Program-made: the position numbers and the translations under genes
The notes under the pieces: model-generated
The model's input: the letters and a program-made list of their open reading frames with translations, nothing else
What the model was told of the DNA's origin: nothing
The model's database searches: none
NCBI GenBank assembly: GCA_958296195.1
Contig: OY282455.1
Span: 2,480,001 to 2,544,000 of the forward strand
Reading direction: 5' to 3'
Source of the DNA: an uncultured Pseudomonadales bacterium
GTDB taxonomy: Bacteria > Pseudomonadota > Gammaproteobacteria > Pseudomonadales > Azotimanducaceae
DNA length: 64,000 nt
In this document: positions 1 through 7,454 of the stretch, one piece after another
How the letters are laid out: each line of letters opens with the position of its first letter
Position numbering within the stretch: the stretch's first letter is position 1

Positions 1-665
1 AGCAGCGGCCCGCCGGCGCCGGCTGAACTGCCCCCATCGTTGAACATCAGCGCCAAGAGGCAAAGCGTGACGAGAAAGCCGGCGACCACCCGCCAAGCGA
101 TCAGGCGCAGCCTCCACAACAGCAAGCCGCCGGCCGCGAACGCCAAATTGGCCCACTCCCAGCCATAGCCGCCGAACTGCCCGAAGGCGGGGTTTTGGCG
201 GAAGGCTTCGGCGGCGGTCAACCCGTCACGATAGCGGAATTCGGTCAGGGCGGTGGCCCCGGTTTGGCCGTCCAGCAGCGGCGGCCAAGCGCCCAGCGCT
301 GCCGGATAGGAGACCAGCACGATGGCGTAGCCGACCATGGCCGGGTTGAAGATGTTGTGCCCTAGGCCGCCGTAGAGCTGCCGGGCCAAAAGGATGGCCC
401 CGCCGCTGGCGACGGCGATGACGTGCCAAGGTACGTTGGGCGGCAGGGACAGGGCCAAAATCATTGCGGTGACGGCCACCGAGCCGTCCTGAAAGTTGAC
501 GGGCCGGCGCCGCGCCCAGGCGCCGGCGGCGTCAAAAGCGCCGGCCAGAGGCCAGGTCAGAGCGAGGTTCCAAAGATAACCGGTACCGTAGTAGTAGCTA
601 AGAACGGCGAACCCAGGCAACAAGGCGGCGCAAACCGTCCACATGATGCGCCCGGTGCCGCTCAT
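1..665 (-). CDS. rnfD: Rnf electron transport complex subunit D (partial, C-terminus off the left edge)
   Basis: Integral membrane subunit of the Rnf complex, which couples ferredoxin/NADH electron transfer to ion translocation. The minus-strand translation has the family hallmarks: RIMWTVCAALLPG near the N-terminus, DGSVAVTAMILALSLPP, and the strongly conserved LYGGLGHNIFNPAMVGYAIV, followed by further hydrophobic segments. About 220 residues are visible; the flavinylation threonine expected further on lies outside the window. The start is taken as ATG at 665; an in-frame GTG at 692 would add nine residues, and both give a shorter N-terminus than E. coli RsxD. It follows the rnfB/C fusion gene after about 230 bases that contain a terminator, so it is probably transcribed separately from rnfA-rnfB. 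No complete rnfC lies between them. Confidence 0.85.
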   Translation of the reverse strand, partial: MSGTGRIMWTVCAALLPGFAVLSYYYGTGYLWNLALTWPLAGAFDAAGAWARRRPVNFQDGSVAVTAMILALSLPPNVPWHVIAVASGGAILLARQLYGGLGHNIFNPAMVGYAIVLVSYPAALGAWPPLLDGQTGATALTEFRYRDGLTAAEAFRQNPAFGQFGGYGWEWANLAFAAGGLLLWRLRLIAWRVVAGFLVTLCLLALMFNDGGSSAGAGGPL

Positions 666-750
666 GCCCCCATCATTTTGCCCACTCGCCACTGATGCAC
701 AGCCAGACTGGTACGCGCTATAGCGGTGCAGTATGTGGGCTTGTAGAGGA

Positions 751-790
751 AAGACCAAACAAAAGGACGGCGCATCTCTGCGCCGCCTTC
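751..790 (-). terminator. Rho-independent terminator after the rnfB/C fusion
   Basis: Read on the minus strand, the segment forms a GC-rich stem (AAGGCGGCGCA pairing with TGCGCCGTCCTT, one bulged base) with a four-base loop GAGA, followed directly by TTTTGTTTGG. Stem, tight loop and T-rich tail are those of an intrinsic terminator. It lies between the rnfB/C stop and the rnfD start, which would make rnfA-rnfB/C a separate transcription unit from rnfD. The tail is short, so read-through is possible. Confidence 0.6.
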
Positions 791-892
791 CGCCCGCCGT
801 GGCTAAATCCACCCCGCCTCACTTCGTCCAGCCACCATAAAGGCAGGCCAATCCGCACACCTAGTCCAAGATGGACTTCAAGGTATCCCAGA

Positions 893-1996
893 TTAAACCA
901 AGGATGTCGTGCGCCTTGTCAGGCGCTCCGCCCGGCGGGCTGCGGCGGCGGCCTCCTGCTCGGCGAGGCGGGCCGTGCGGGCGTCGAAGCGGGCCTTGGC
1001 CGCGGCGGCGTTGGCGTCCTTGGCGGCTCTCTGCGCCAGTTCCGCCTTGGCGCGTCGGAAGATGCCGGCCAAGGGGATTTGAGTGGGGCAGGCGCGGTCG
1101 CAGAGACGGCATTCGATGCAATTGCCTAAGTCTGCGGCAGCCGCTTGCGCGGATTGTCCGGCCCGCAACAGCCGCAATAGATGCTGTGGCGCCAGCCCTT
1201 CCGGGCAGGCGTCCTCGCAGCGATTGCAGCCGATGCAAGGCGCGTCGGCCGCAGTCAGTGGGGGCAGGGTGCGATGGCGCTTGGTCGCCGCTGCCGCAGG
1301 CGGATGCAACGCTTGGATGGGCGTCGGCGCAAGGTCGATGCAATCGACCGGACAGGCCGGCAGGCAAAGCTCGCAGCCGGTGCATTGCCGCTCAAGCACG
1401 CTGTGCAGGAAGCCCGGCGCGCCGATGATGGCGTCCACCGGGCAGGCTTTCAGGCACAGGGCGCAGCCAACGCACTCCGGCTCACGGACTTTGGCGACCA
1501 GCCCGGAGGCTGCGCGGTCGGCGATGGCTTGAGGGTCCCGTTCGGTGCGGTTCACAGCAAGCCCGGTCGCCAAGGTCAGGTTGGAGCCTGCATCGGTGTG
1601 CTCGACGCCGCCGGGCATCACGCCCACCGTTGGCGAGGGCGAACGGACGTCGTGGAGCGCATCGGCGTTCTCGGCGGCCGGTTGGCGAGGCACCGTATTT
1701 CGCGGCTTTGCGGCCAGTTCGCCGACGCCTTCACCGAGCAGGTTCCGCAGTGCTGCGACGGTTTCCTTTCCTCCGGGTGGGCAAAGATCCACGGGAGCGC
1801 CGTGCGCCACCGCTGCGGCGTAGGGCCGACAGCCCGGATAGCCGCATTGGGCGCACTGGGTCTGCGGCAGCAGGGCGTCGATGGCGTCGGTCAGCGCGTC
1901 CTCGTTGCTGGGCAGCCGGGAGCGCGCCCACAGCAATCCGGCGCCCAACAGCAGAGCGAGGCCGACCAACACCGTGGGGGCGATCAGGATGGACAT
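893..1996 (-). CDS. rnfB: RnfB fused to the C-terminal ferredoxin domain of RnfC
   Basis: 367 residues against about 190 for ordinary RnfB. An N-terminal membrane anchor (about 1-25) is followed by the RnfB four-cysteine motif CAQCGYPGC with a later Cys (about 48-72). After a linker come two classical [4Fe-4S] motifs, CVGCALCLKACPVDAI and CTGCELCLPACPVDCI (about 175-220). A further pair follows, CIGCNRCEDACPEGL and CIECRLCDRACPTQIPL, with RAKAEL and an Ala/Arg-rich tail. That last segment matches the C-terminal two-cluster region of RnfC, not RnfB. The NADH/FMN-binding N-terminal part of RnfC is absent here and between this gene and rnfD. The ATG start gives the usual RnfB membrane helix. It lies 36 bases after rnfA on the same strand. 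The domain assignment is secure; the consequence for electron input is inference. Confidence 0.85.
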   Translation of the reverse strand: MSILIAPTVLVGLALLLGAGLLWARSRLPSNEDALTDAIDALLPQTQCAQCGYPGCRPYAAAVAHGAPVDLCPPGGKETVAALRNLLGEGVGELAAKPRNTVPRQPAAENADALHDVRSPSPTVGVMPGGVEHTDAGSNLTLATGLAVNRTERDPQAIADRAASGLVAKVREPECVGCALCLKACPVDAIIGAPGFLHSVLERQCTGCELCLPACPVDCIDLAPTPIQALHPPAAAATKRHRTLPPLTAADAPCIGCNRCEDACPEGLAPQHLLRLLRAGQSAQAAAADLGNCIECRLCDRACPTQIPLAGIFRRAKAELAQRAAKDANAAAAKARFDARTARLAEQEAAAAARRAERLTRRTTSLV

Positions 1997-2032
1997 TGAA
2001 TCTGACCGGCCTGTTTTCCGTCGCCTGGGCGC

Positions 2033-2608
2033 CTATCCCAGCCCAAAGAAGCCGAGGAACCCAAGGCTCATGATGCCGGCAGTGATCAAGGCGATGGGAG
2101 CGCCCTGCAAGGCGGCCGGCAAATCCGCGCCCAGCAGGCGCTCGCGGATGGCGCTGAACATCATCAACACCAAACCAAACCCAGCCGCGGCGCCGACGGC
2201 GAAAACGACGGCGCCAGGCAGGGAGCGGCCCTCGCCCACGGTGAGAAGGGCAACGCCCAGCACGGCGCAGTTGGTGGTGATCAGCGGCAGGTAAACCCCA
2301 AGCCGCTGATGCGCCAGAGGGCTAACCGCCCGCAGGTAGAGTTCCGTAAACTGCACGACGCCGGCGATGACGACGATGAAGACGATGATCCGCAGCCACT
2401 CCAAGCCCAGCGGCACCAGCAGTCCATGATGCACTAGATGGCAGGCGATGGCGGTCAGGGCCAGGACGAAAGCGGTGGCTGCGCTCATCGCCAGCGCCGG
2501 TGCGAAGCTCTTGGTCACTCCCATGAAGGGGCACAGCCCAAGGAACTGCGCCAACACGAAGTTGTTGATCAGCAGGGCGCCGAGGAGGATCAATGCTAAT
2601 TCAGCCAT
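2033..2608 (-). CDS. rnfA: Rnf electron transport complex subunit A
   Basis: Hydrophobic inner-membrane subunit of the Rnf complex, 191 residues and about six membrane segments, the usual family length. It shows the diagnostic stretches INNFVLAQFLGLCPFMGV near the N-terminus and LPLITTNCAVLGVALL in the middle; these cysteine-containing motifs mark RnfA/RnfE. The ATG at 2608 (MAELALILLG) matches the N-terminus of characterised RnfA proteins; another ATG two codons upstream at 2614 is possible, and the longer open frame to 2740 would add residues alien to the family. It is first in the minus-strand rnf group, directly upstream of the rnfB/C fusion and divergent from the asparagine-synthetase-like gene, with only about 70 bases between their starts. 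Confidence 0.9.
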   Translation of the reverse strand: MAELALILLGALLINNFVLAQFLGLCPFMGVTKSFAPALAMSAATAFVLALTAIACHLVHHGLLVPLGLEWLRIIVFIVVIAGVVQFTELYLRAVSPLAHQRLGVYLPLITTNCAVLGVALLTVGEGRSLPGAVVFAVGAAAGFGLVLMMFSAIRERLLGADLPAALQGAPIALITAGIMSLGFLGFFGLG

Positions 2609-2678
2609 GCGCATCCCACAGGGGTTTGGCCCGGATTTCCGTATTATGCTCCGTTCGTTGCTTGTTTGATGATGCCCG

Positions 2679-4532
2679 ATGGTCGCGATCTTTGGCGTAT
2701 TCGACAGCCTTGGCGGCCCCGCGGACGGGGTGGCCTCCATGCAGGCCGTTCTTGGGGACTACGGCGCCAAAAGCGCTGCGTGGGGCGAAGGCGCCTTTGG
2801 CCTCGGTTGCCGTGGGAAACCTCCCGAAGATGGGTTGGCCGATCTTCCGCTCCATGTTGATCGCCGCGCCGGGTTGGTGCTGGCGGCTGACGCTCGCCTT
2901 GACGATCGCAACAGGCTTGGCGATGCGCTGGGAGTTCCCCGTTCCGAACGCACCTGCTGCACGGACGCGGAGCTGATCATCCGGGCCTTCGTGCGTTGGG
3001 GCCGGGAGTGCCCCCGCCACCTGGTTGGCGACTATGCCTTCGTGGTGTGGGACAGGGCGCAGCGCACGCTGTTCTGCGCCCGCGACCACATCGGAGTGCG
3101 GCCCTTCTACTACGCCCTGATTGGCGATCGGTTCGTCTTCGCCAGCGCGGTTGAAGCTGTCCTCGCCGCGCCGGGCGTTTCCGACGTGCTGGACGAAACG
3201 ACAGTCGCCACTTTCTTGGCCAGCACAACGCCGATTGACAGCACATGCACGTTCTTCCAAGCGGTGCGCAGACTGCCGCCGGGCCATGCGTTGACCGTCA
3301 AGGCGGTCGTTGTTCGAGACGGAGCCGTGCGTCTGCGAATCCGCACCGAGCGGCATTGGCGTCCGGAACAGGTGCCGTTGGCGCAGCCGGCTGCGGACGA
3401 CACCCATGCGGAGCAATTTCTGCACCTCTACACGCAGGCGGTGCGCGACAGGCTGCGTGCTTCCGGTCCCGTGGGTGCGCATTTGAGTGGTGGCTTGGAT
3501 TCTTCCAGCATCGCGGTGATTGCTGCCCGGGAACTGCGGCGCCAAGGGCGTCCGCCGCCTATTGCCTACACTTGGCTGCCGCCGCCCGGCGAAGCGCCGC
3601 CGAAGCCGGAACACGCCCAAGAATACGCTCTGGTTAAGGCGATATGCTGTCAGGAGGGATTGCGCGCATGTTACGGTGCGCTGACCGTCAAGGATGTCTT
3701 CGATGTGCTGAGGCTTGACGGCGCCTTGCCCGGTGTTCATGTCCATATGAACGAGTACGTCGTGCAACGCCAAGCCGCAGCGGAGGGTGTGCGAGTGCTG
3801 CTTTCTGGCTGGGGCGGGGACGAATGCCTGTCGTTCCACGGTCGCGGATATTGGCAGCAACTGCTCCTAACCGGCCGCTGGCGGCAACTCACCGCCGAAT
3901 TCCGCGGCCAGGACAGAACCGCCCTGGGTTTTCTGGCCCATGTGCTGCTGCCGCTCCTGCACCTCGCCCTCCCGCGAAAGCTCAGGGAGCTGCGCGAGGG
4001 ACGGGCGCATCGGCGCTGGCTGATCGACCCTGCTTTTGCCCGGCGGGCGCAGCCGGCGGCCGCATTGCAGTTGGGGCATGTCGGAGTGCGGCGTGTGCAA
4101 CTGCAGCTTCTGTGGGCCGGCCACCTATGCGCGCGCATGGAGGGTTGGGCGGCAAGCGGCGCGAGGCGCGGCATCGAATACCGCTATCCGCTGCTGGACC
4201 GCCGGCTGCTGGAGTTCGCCTTGGGGCTGCCGCCGGAACAGTTTGTCCGCGGCCGTTGGGGACGCTGGCTGATGCGCCACGGGCTGCGTGACGTGCTGCC
4301 GCGGGAAGTCCTTTGGCGCCGAATCAAGGTCGATCCGGCCCGCAGCGAGCCGTTCGTGGACGCCTTTGTTGAGACCTTTCCCATGCTGCTGCAGCGGCTT
4401 GCCGCCGGCCGGCCGTCGCGCGCACCCTATATCGACCTGCCAAGCCTGCTGGAACGCCTGGATGCAGACCGGTTCCGGGCGCAGCCGCAGTCGGGTGTCA
4501 TGATGAGAGCCCTGCAGTTCCTCGACTTTTAG
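2679..4532 (+). CDS. Asparagine-synthetase-like protein, probable lasso-peptide macrolactam cyclase
   Basis: 617 residues with the asparagine synthetase B architecture. An N-terminal class II glutamine-amidotransferase-like domain (about 1-190, with GDYAFVVWD and RDHIGVRPFYY) is followed by a synthetase domain with the ATP-pyrophosphatase loop SGGLDSSS (about residue 270) and the later SGWGGDE and YPLLDRRLLEFALGLP. The N-terminus is MVAIFGVFD, so the nucleophilic Cys2 needed for glutaminase activity is absent. Loss of that Cys is typical of lasso cyclases (McjC type), which activate an Asp/Glu side chain for ring closure. The assignment to RiPP maturation rests on neighbours: two small precursor-like genes, an HPr-kinase-like kinase and an oxygenase. 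No PqqD-like B1 or transglutaminase-like B2 gene is seen nearby. A plain asparagine synthetase or another amide-forming ligase cannot be excluded. Confidence 0.75.
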   Translation: MVAIFGVFDSLGGPADGVASMQAVLGDYGAKSAAWGEGAFGLGCRGKPPEDGLADLPLHVDRRAGLVLAADARLDDRNRLGDALGVPRSERTCCTDAELIIRAFVRWGRECPRHLVGDYAFVVWDRAQRTLFCARDHIGVRPFYYALIGDRFVFASAVEAVLAAPGVSDVLDETTVATFLASTTPIDSTCTFFQAVRRLPPGHALTVKAVVVRDGAVRLRIRTERHWRPEQVPLAQPAADDTHAEQFLHLYTQAVRDRLRASGPVGAHLSGGLDSSSIAVIAARELRRQGRPPPIAYTWLPPPGEAPPKPEHAQEYALVKAICCQEGLRACYGALTVKDVFDVLRLDGALPGVHVHMNEYVVQRQAAAEGVRVLLSGWGGDECLSFHGRGYWQQLLLTGRWRQLTAEFRGQDRTALGFLAHVLLPLLHLALPRKLRELREGRAHRRWLIDPAFARRAQPAAALQLGHVGVRRVQLQLLWAGHLCARMEGWAASGARRGIEYRYPLLDRRLLEFALGLPPEQFVRGRWGRWLMRHGLRDVLPREVLWRRIKVDPARSEPFVDAFVETFPMLLQRLAAGRPSRAPYIDLPSLLERLDADRFRAQPQSGVMMRALQFLDF

Positions 4533-4643
4533 TTGGGCGTGGAGGTGGGCTCGGTTGCTGGTCGCTAGTGGGATGAAGTACGGGTCAACCGCGCTGCCCA
4601 ACCTGTGGTGTGCCCTCGGCGAAGTCGTGGAGCGGCTTGGCCG

Positions 4644-5561
4644 TCAATGGGAAGCGGGCGTTCCCCTGCCGGTGCGGAAGGTTAGGGCGAAGCGGGCGTG
4701 AGCGAATTCGTCCGAATCGCACTTCACCGGGGTGATTGCATGCCAGTAGGCGTCCAGGTAGAAGATGGCGCTGTTGGCCATTGGTTCGAGCCGCCAGAAC
4801 GACAGTGAGTTATAACTCCGTTCTTTGACTTCGGTGTCGTACAGCAACAGATCTCCACCGGAGAAGGCCTTGGGCTGGGGATGGAAATAGTAAACGCAAA
4901 TTACGCCCAGACGCCGATACTCCGCCGGTGGAGCGTCTTGATGGGGCTTGCCGAACCCTCCGTTCGGGTAGGCGGTCATATCGAAATGGATGCGGTGCGG
5001 CTCATAGCCATCCAGCCGCAGCCGCCTGCGAACATCCGGCAGGAAGCGGCGAATTTTTGGCAGGAACAACGCATCGAGCTCGTCGCTGGCCAAGTTGTCG
5101 ATTGCCAAGCCCACTCGGAATGCAGTCCGCACCGTACGCGCCACAACGCTCCCGCCGGTTTTTGCCGGCGAGAACTTATCCCGCATCGCCATCGCCATCG
5201 CCAGCACCCGCCTTTGTTCCGCCGGTGCGAGGAAGTTCATGACCCGCACGAACGGTGCCGGCCAAATGCCCCGAGGTCGGTGCGGCAACCTGTCGCCGCC
5301 AAGCAGGGCCTGCAGCCAAGCCGCTTTTTGCCGACCCGGCCCGCTGATGGCGCTCGCCCGGCGGTAGGCGCGGAGCGCGGCCGCGAGGTCCCCTTTCGCC
5401 CGGCAGATTTCGCCAACCTGCAGCAGCGCCTTGGCGTTGTCCGGATCGATCTTGAGCCTCCGCATCAAGACCAATTCGGCTTGGCCACGCAAACCGCCGA
5501 TGTGCGGCATCACCTCTTCCGTAACCGCCGCCCGCATGGGCGCCATAGGTGTCTCGTTCAT
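4644..5561 (-). CDS. TPR-containing 2OG-Fe(II) oxygenase, possible RiPP tailoring hydroxylase
   Basis: 305 residues. The N-terminal third (about 30-85) reads as one or two tetratricopeptide-like helices (DPDNAKALLQVGEICRAKGD, then AALRAYRRASAI). The rest resembles prolyl-4-hydroxylase-like 2OG-Fe(II) oxygenases: a facial triad HxD in GKPHQDAPP (about 210), a distal His in YWHAITPV (about 275), and an Arg in HARFALTFR suited to 2-oxoglutarate. The ATG at 5561 is well placed, and its N-terminus aligns with the truncated duplicate at 7089-7348. It is convergent with the cyclase-like gene and divergent from precursor 1. Hydroxylation of the core peptide is inferred only from position; the family motifs are seen directly. 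Confidence 0.75.
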   Translation of the reverse strand: MNETPMAPMRAAVTEEVMPHIGGLRGQAELVLMRRLKIDPDNAKALLQVGEICRAKGDLAAALRAYRRASAISGPGRQKAAWLQALLGGDRLPHRPRGIWPAPFVRVMNFLAPAEQRRVLAMAMAMRDKFSPAKTGGSVVARTVRTAFRVGLAIDNLASDELDALFLPKIRRFLPDVRRRLRLDGYEPHRIHFDMTAYPNGGFGKPHQDAPPAEYRRLGVICVYYFHPQPKAFSGGDLLLYDTEVKERSYNSLSFWRLEPMANSAIFYLDAYWHAITPVKCDSDEFAHARFALTFRTGRGTPASH

Positions 5562-5761
5562 GTGACGCTACCGAATCGAGCAGATCGAAGGCGTGGCTGC
5601 GGGTGACTGGACTATGCAGTGTGCTGCCTTCAACTGTAGTCCTGATTCCCTCGGTCCTGCCGCCGCCCTGGCGAATCCAGTGGCGGCCACCCGGGAACCG
5701 GAAAGGGGCATTTCCACTTTGGAGAAAGAGGACATCGCAGCTTTGGACTGACAATTTCGAC

Positions 5762-5790
5762 TGGTTGTTCAGAACCTAGTGTTGTATTCT
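5762..5790 (+). promoter_or_regulatory. Candidate promoter of precursor gene 1
   Basis: TGGTTG and TATTCT separated by 17 bases lie about 50 bases before the Shine-Dalgarno sequence of precursor gene 1. The equivalent bases in the duplicated copy form a better sigma-70-like pair (see 7375-7404), which is why this weaker version is reported. Confidence 0.35.
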
Positions 5791-5840
5791 GGGCGACACT
5801 GACAGTTGATTGTCAATACCCAATCAGTGGAGGTCAAACC

Positions 5841-6034
5841 ATGAAGCCCCCCCCCCCCCCCCCCCAGAAACTGATGATCGGAAGGTGGCAGCCAAAGGAA
5901 TGCGAAGGGAAGAGAAACGGCCTTGGTCGAAGCCGAGCTTGCGCATTTTTGACGGTGCATTGCCAGTAGCGGCCGGCTCAAAGGACGAAGTCAATGAATT
6001 TGCATTCTACAACCCCAACCTTCTTTCGCCGTGA
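5841..6034 (+). CDS. Lasso-type RiPP precursor peptide 1, frame set by a poly-C tract
   Basis: A small ORF whose 3' half encodes a leader segment WSKPSLRIFDGALPVAA and a predicted core GSKDEVNEFAFYNPNLLSP before the stop. The leader spacing fits the lasso consensus YxxPxLxxxGxxxxxTx, with W for Y, D for G and A for the penultimate T. In the core, Gly1 and Glu8 could form the eight-residue macrolactam of class II lasso peptides. The only good ribosome site (GGAGG, then ATG at 5841) is followed by 19 consecutive C and is not in frame with the leader/core as sequenced; one more C (or two fewer) would connect them. An in-frame TTG at 5810, also conserved in copy 2, would read the core without a shift but has no clear Shine-Dalgarno sequence. 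Function is inferred from neighbours and motif spacing. Confidence 0.6.
5847..5865 (+). repeat. Poly-C tract, 19 C
   Basis: An uninterrupted run of 19 C immediately after the third base of codon 2 of the Shine-Dalgarno-linked ATG in precursor gene 1. Runs of this length are prone to slipped-strand mispairing, and also to sequencing or assembly miscounts. The tract length decides whether the 5841 ATG reads into the core frame. Confidence 0.95.
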
Positions 6035-6152
6035 CCGGCATGTCGCCGACGGCCCTCTCCCCTGGGGTTGCGCCCGGCGCTGACATTCCCGCTTTCGCTC
6101 GGTCGGTGCGGAACCGGGCCGAGAGGGCAAGCGGTTGCCATGAACAGGCTCC

Positions 6153-7088
6153 ATGAACCGACCGGTGTACAACTACCGCGCCTACGGCTTGGATTTGCGC
6201 TCGGACTTAGCACTGCCTTTCAGTCCCGCGCTGAGCGGCATTGAAGAACTGGACGTGTGGGTGCGCCTCGGCGCCGTTCCCGCAACGCTCCCCCCCGGAG
6301 TTGGCAATGTGACCCGCACCCACCTTTGGGAAGCTCGTCCCGGCGCCTTTGTTGCCCACATGAATCCGGTGGCGCGCCATTTGGCCATCGCCGGCCGGGA
6401 GTTGCTGATCGAACCGTGCCGAGGTGGTGATGACGACATCGCCAACTTCTTTGTCGGCACTCCATTCGCCATCCTGCTGCAGCAGCGCGGCGTGGTGACG
6501 CTGCATGCAGCCACCGTGGCAACCGATGCCGGCGCCGTGTTGCTGCTTGGCGGCGTCGGCGTCGGCAAATCGTCACTGGCGGCGGCGCTGGTGAAGCGCG
6601 GTTACCCATTGTTGGCCGATGACGTGACTGGCGTGGTGTTGGACGCGGACGGTCGCCCCGTGGTGCTGCCGGCGTCCCCGTTCCTGCGGCTGCGCTCGGA
6701 TACGCTGCATAAGCTGAATTGGCGGCACACCGCCGCCACGGCCAAGGCTCGGCGAGGTGTGAAGCATTGGGTGCAGGCCGGCGGCTTTTGCGCGGCGCCG
6801 CTGCCCGTGCGCATGGCCTTCATACTCTCTTCCGACGGCCCCGACCGGGGCATCGACATCAAGATTGTGCCGCCGGGCGACGCCTTCTGGATGCTGTGGC
6901 AATACACCCATCGCAAGCTGGCGATGTATGCAATGGGGCAACGCCCAGCGCACTTCCGCATCATAACGGCGATGGCGCGGCGGACGCCGGTGGCTTGTGT
7001 GACCAGGCCGGGGCGTCAGTTTCGGCTGCAAGCGCTGGCGGACTGCATTGAGGCGCACCTGCACAAAGCTGGGTCGCTCGCCGGATAG
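6153..7088 (+). CDS. HPr-kinase-like protein, possible lasso-peptide kinase
   Basis: 311 residues related to the C-terminal kinase fold of HprK. There is a P-loop GGVGVGKSSLAAALV (about 130), then LLADDV (about 155), the acidic motif following the Walker A in HprK-like enzymes, preceded by LLQQRGVVTLHAATV. The N-terminal 100 residues are not recognised. HprK-like kinases occur in many lasso clusters, and the paeninodin kinase phosphorylates a C-terminal serine; both predicted cores here end in LLSP with a penultimate Ser, so phosphorylation of that residue is a plausible inference. It lies 118 bases downstream of precursor 1 on the same strand. Its 3' end is repeated as a remnant at about 7672-7775. 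Confidence 0.75.
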   Translation: MNRPVYNYRAYGLDLRSDLALPFSPALSGIEELDVWVRLGAVPATLPPGVGNVTRTHLWEARPGAFVAHMNPVARHLAIAGRELLIEPCRGGDDDIANFFVGTPFAILLQQRGVVTLHAATVATDAGAVLLLGGVGVGKSSLAAALVKRGYPLLADDVTGVVLDADGRPVVLPASPFLRLRSDTLHKLNWRHTAATAKARRGVKHWVQAGGFCAAPLPVRMAFILSSDGPDRGIDIKIVPPGDAFWMLWQYTHRKLAMYAMGQRPAHFRIITAMARRTPVACVTRPGRQFRLQALADCIEAHLHKAGSLAG

Positions 7089-7348
7089 CCGAGCAGGACC
7101 TGCAGCCAAGCCGCTTCTTGCCGACCCGGCCCGCTAATGGCGCTCGCCTGGCGGTAGGCGCGGAGCGCGGCCGCGAGGTCCCCTTTCGCCCGGTAGGTTT
7201 CGCCAACCTGCAGCAGCGCCTTGGCGTTGTCCGGATCGATCTCGAGCCTCCGCCTCAAGGCCGAGCCGGCCAGGTCACGCAAGCCGCCAGTGCGTAACAC
7301 CAGCTCCGCAGCCGCCGCCGGCATGGGCACCGAGGGCGCCTCGTTCAC
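7089..7348 (-). pseudogene. Truncated duplicate of the TPR/oxygenase gene
   Basis: The minus-strand translation DPDNAKALLQVGETYRAKGD and AALRAYRQASAISGPGRQ is nearly identical to the N-terminal TPR part of the gene at 4644-5561. The homologous start is a GTG at 7348. Similarity stops at the duplication junction, after which the frame only reads the reverse of the kinase 3' end. The whole oxygenase domain, including the iron ligands, is missing, so no enzyme can be made. Confidence 0.8.
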
Positions 7349-7374
7349 GGCAAGCCTCTCAGAGCAAGTTTGCA

Positions 7375-7404
7375 TTGGCTCTTCGGAATCTGGGAGTTTA
7401 TAAT
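7375..7404 (+). promoter_or_regulatory. Candidate sigma-70 promoter of precursor gene 2
   Basis: TTGGCT, an 18-base spacer, and a perfect TATAAT, ending about 50 bases before the ATG at 7455. The homologous positions before precursor 1 read TGGTTG and TATTCT, so copy 2 has the stronger match and may be the better expressed gene. Confidence 0.55.
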
Positions 7405-7454
7405 CAGCTACGTCGACGATGAGTTGTCAATCTTCAATCAGCGGAGATCAAGCC

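Noticed and set aside
1881-2294. Plus-strand ORFs across rnfA/rnfB
   Set aside because: They are shadows of the minus-strand rnf genes, whose motifs are unmistakable.
7370-7454. TTG at 7370 as the start of precursor 2
   Set aside because: It overlaps the candidate -35/-10 promoter region and has no ribosome site; ATG 7455 or TTG 7424 are better.
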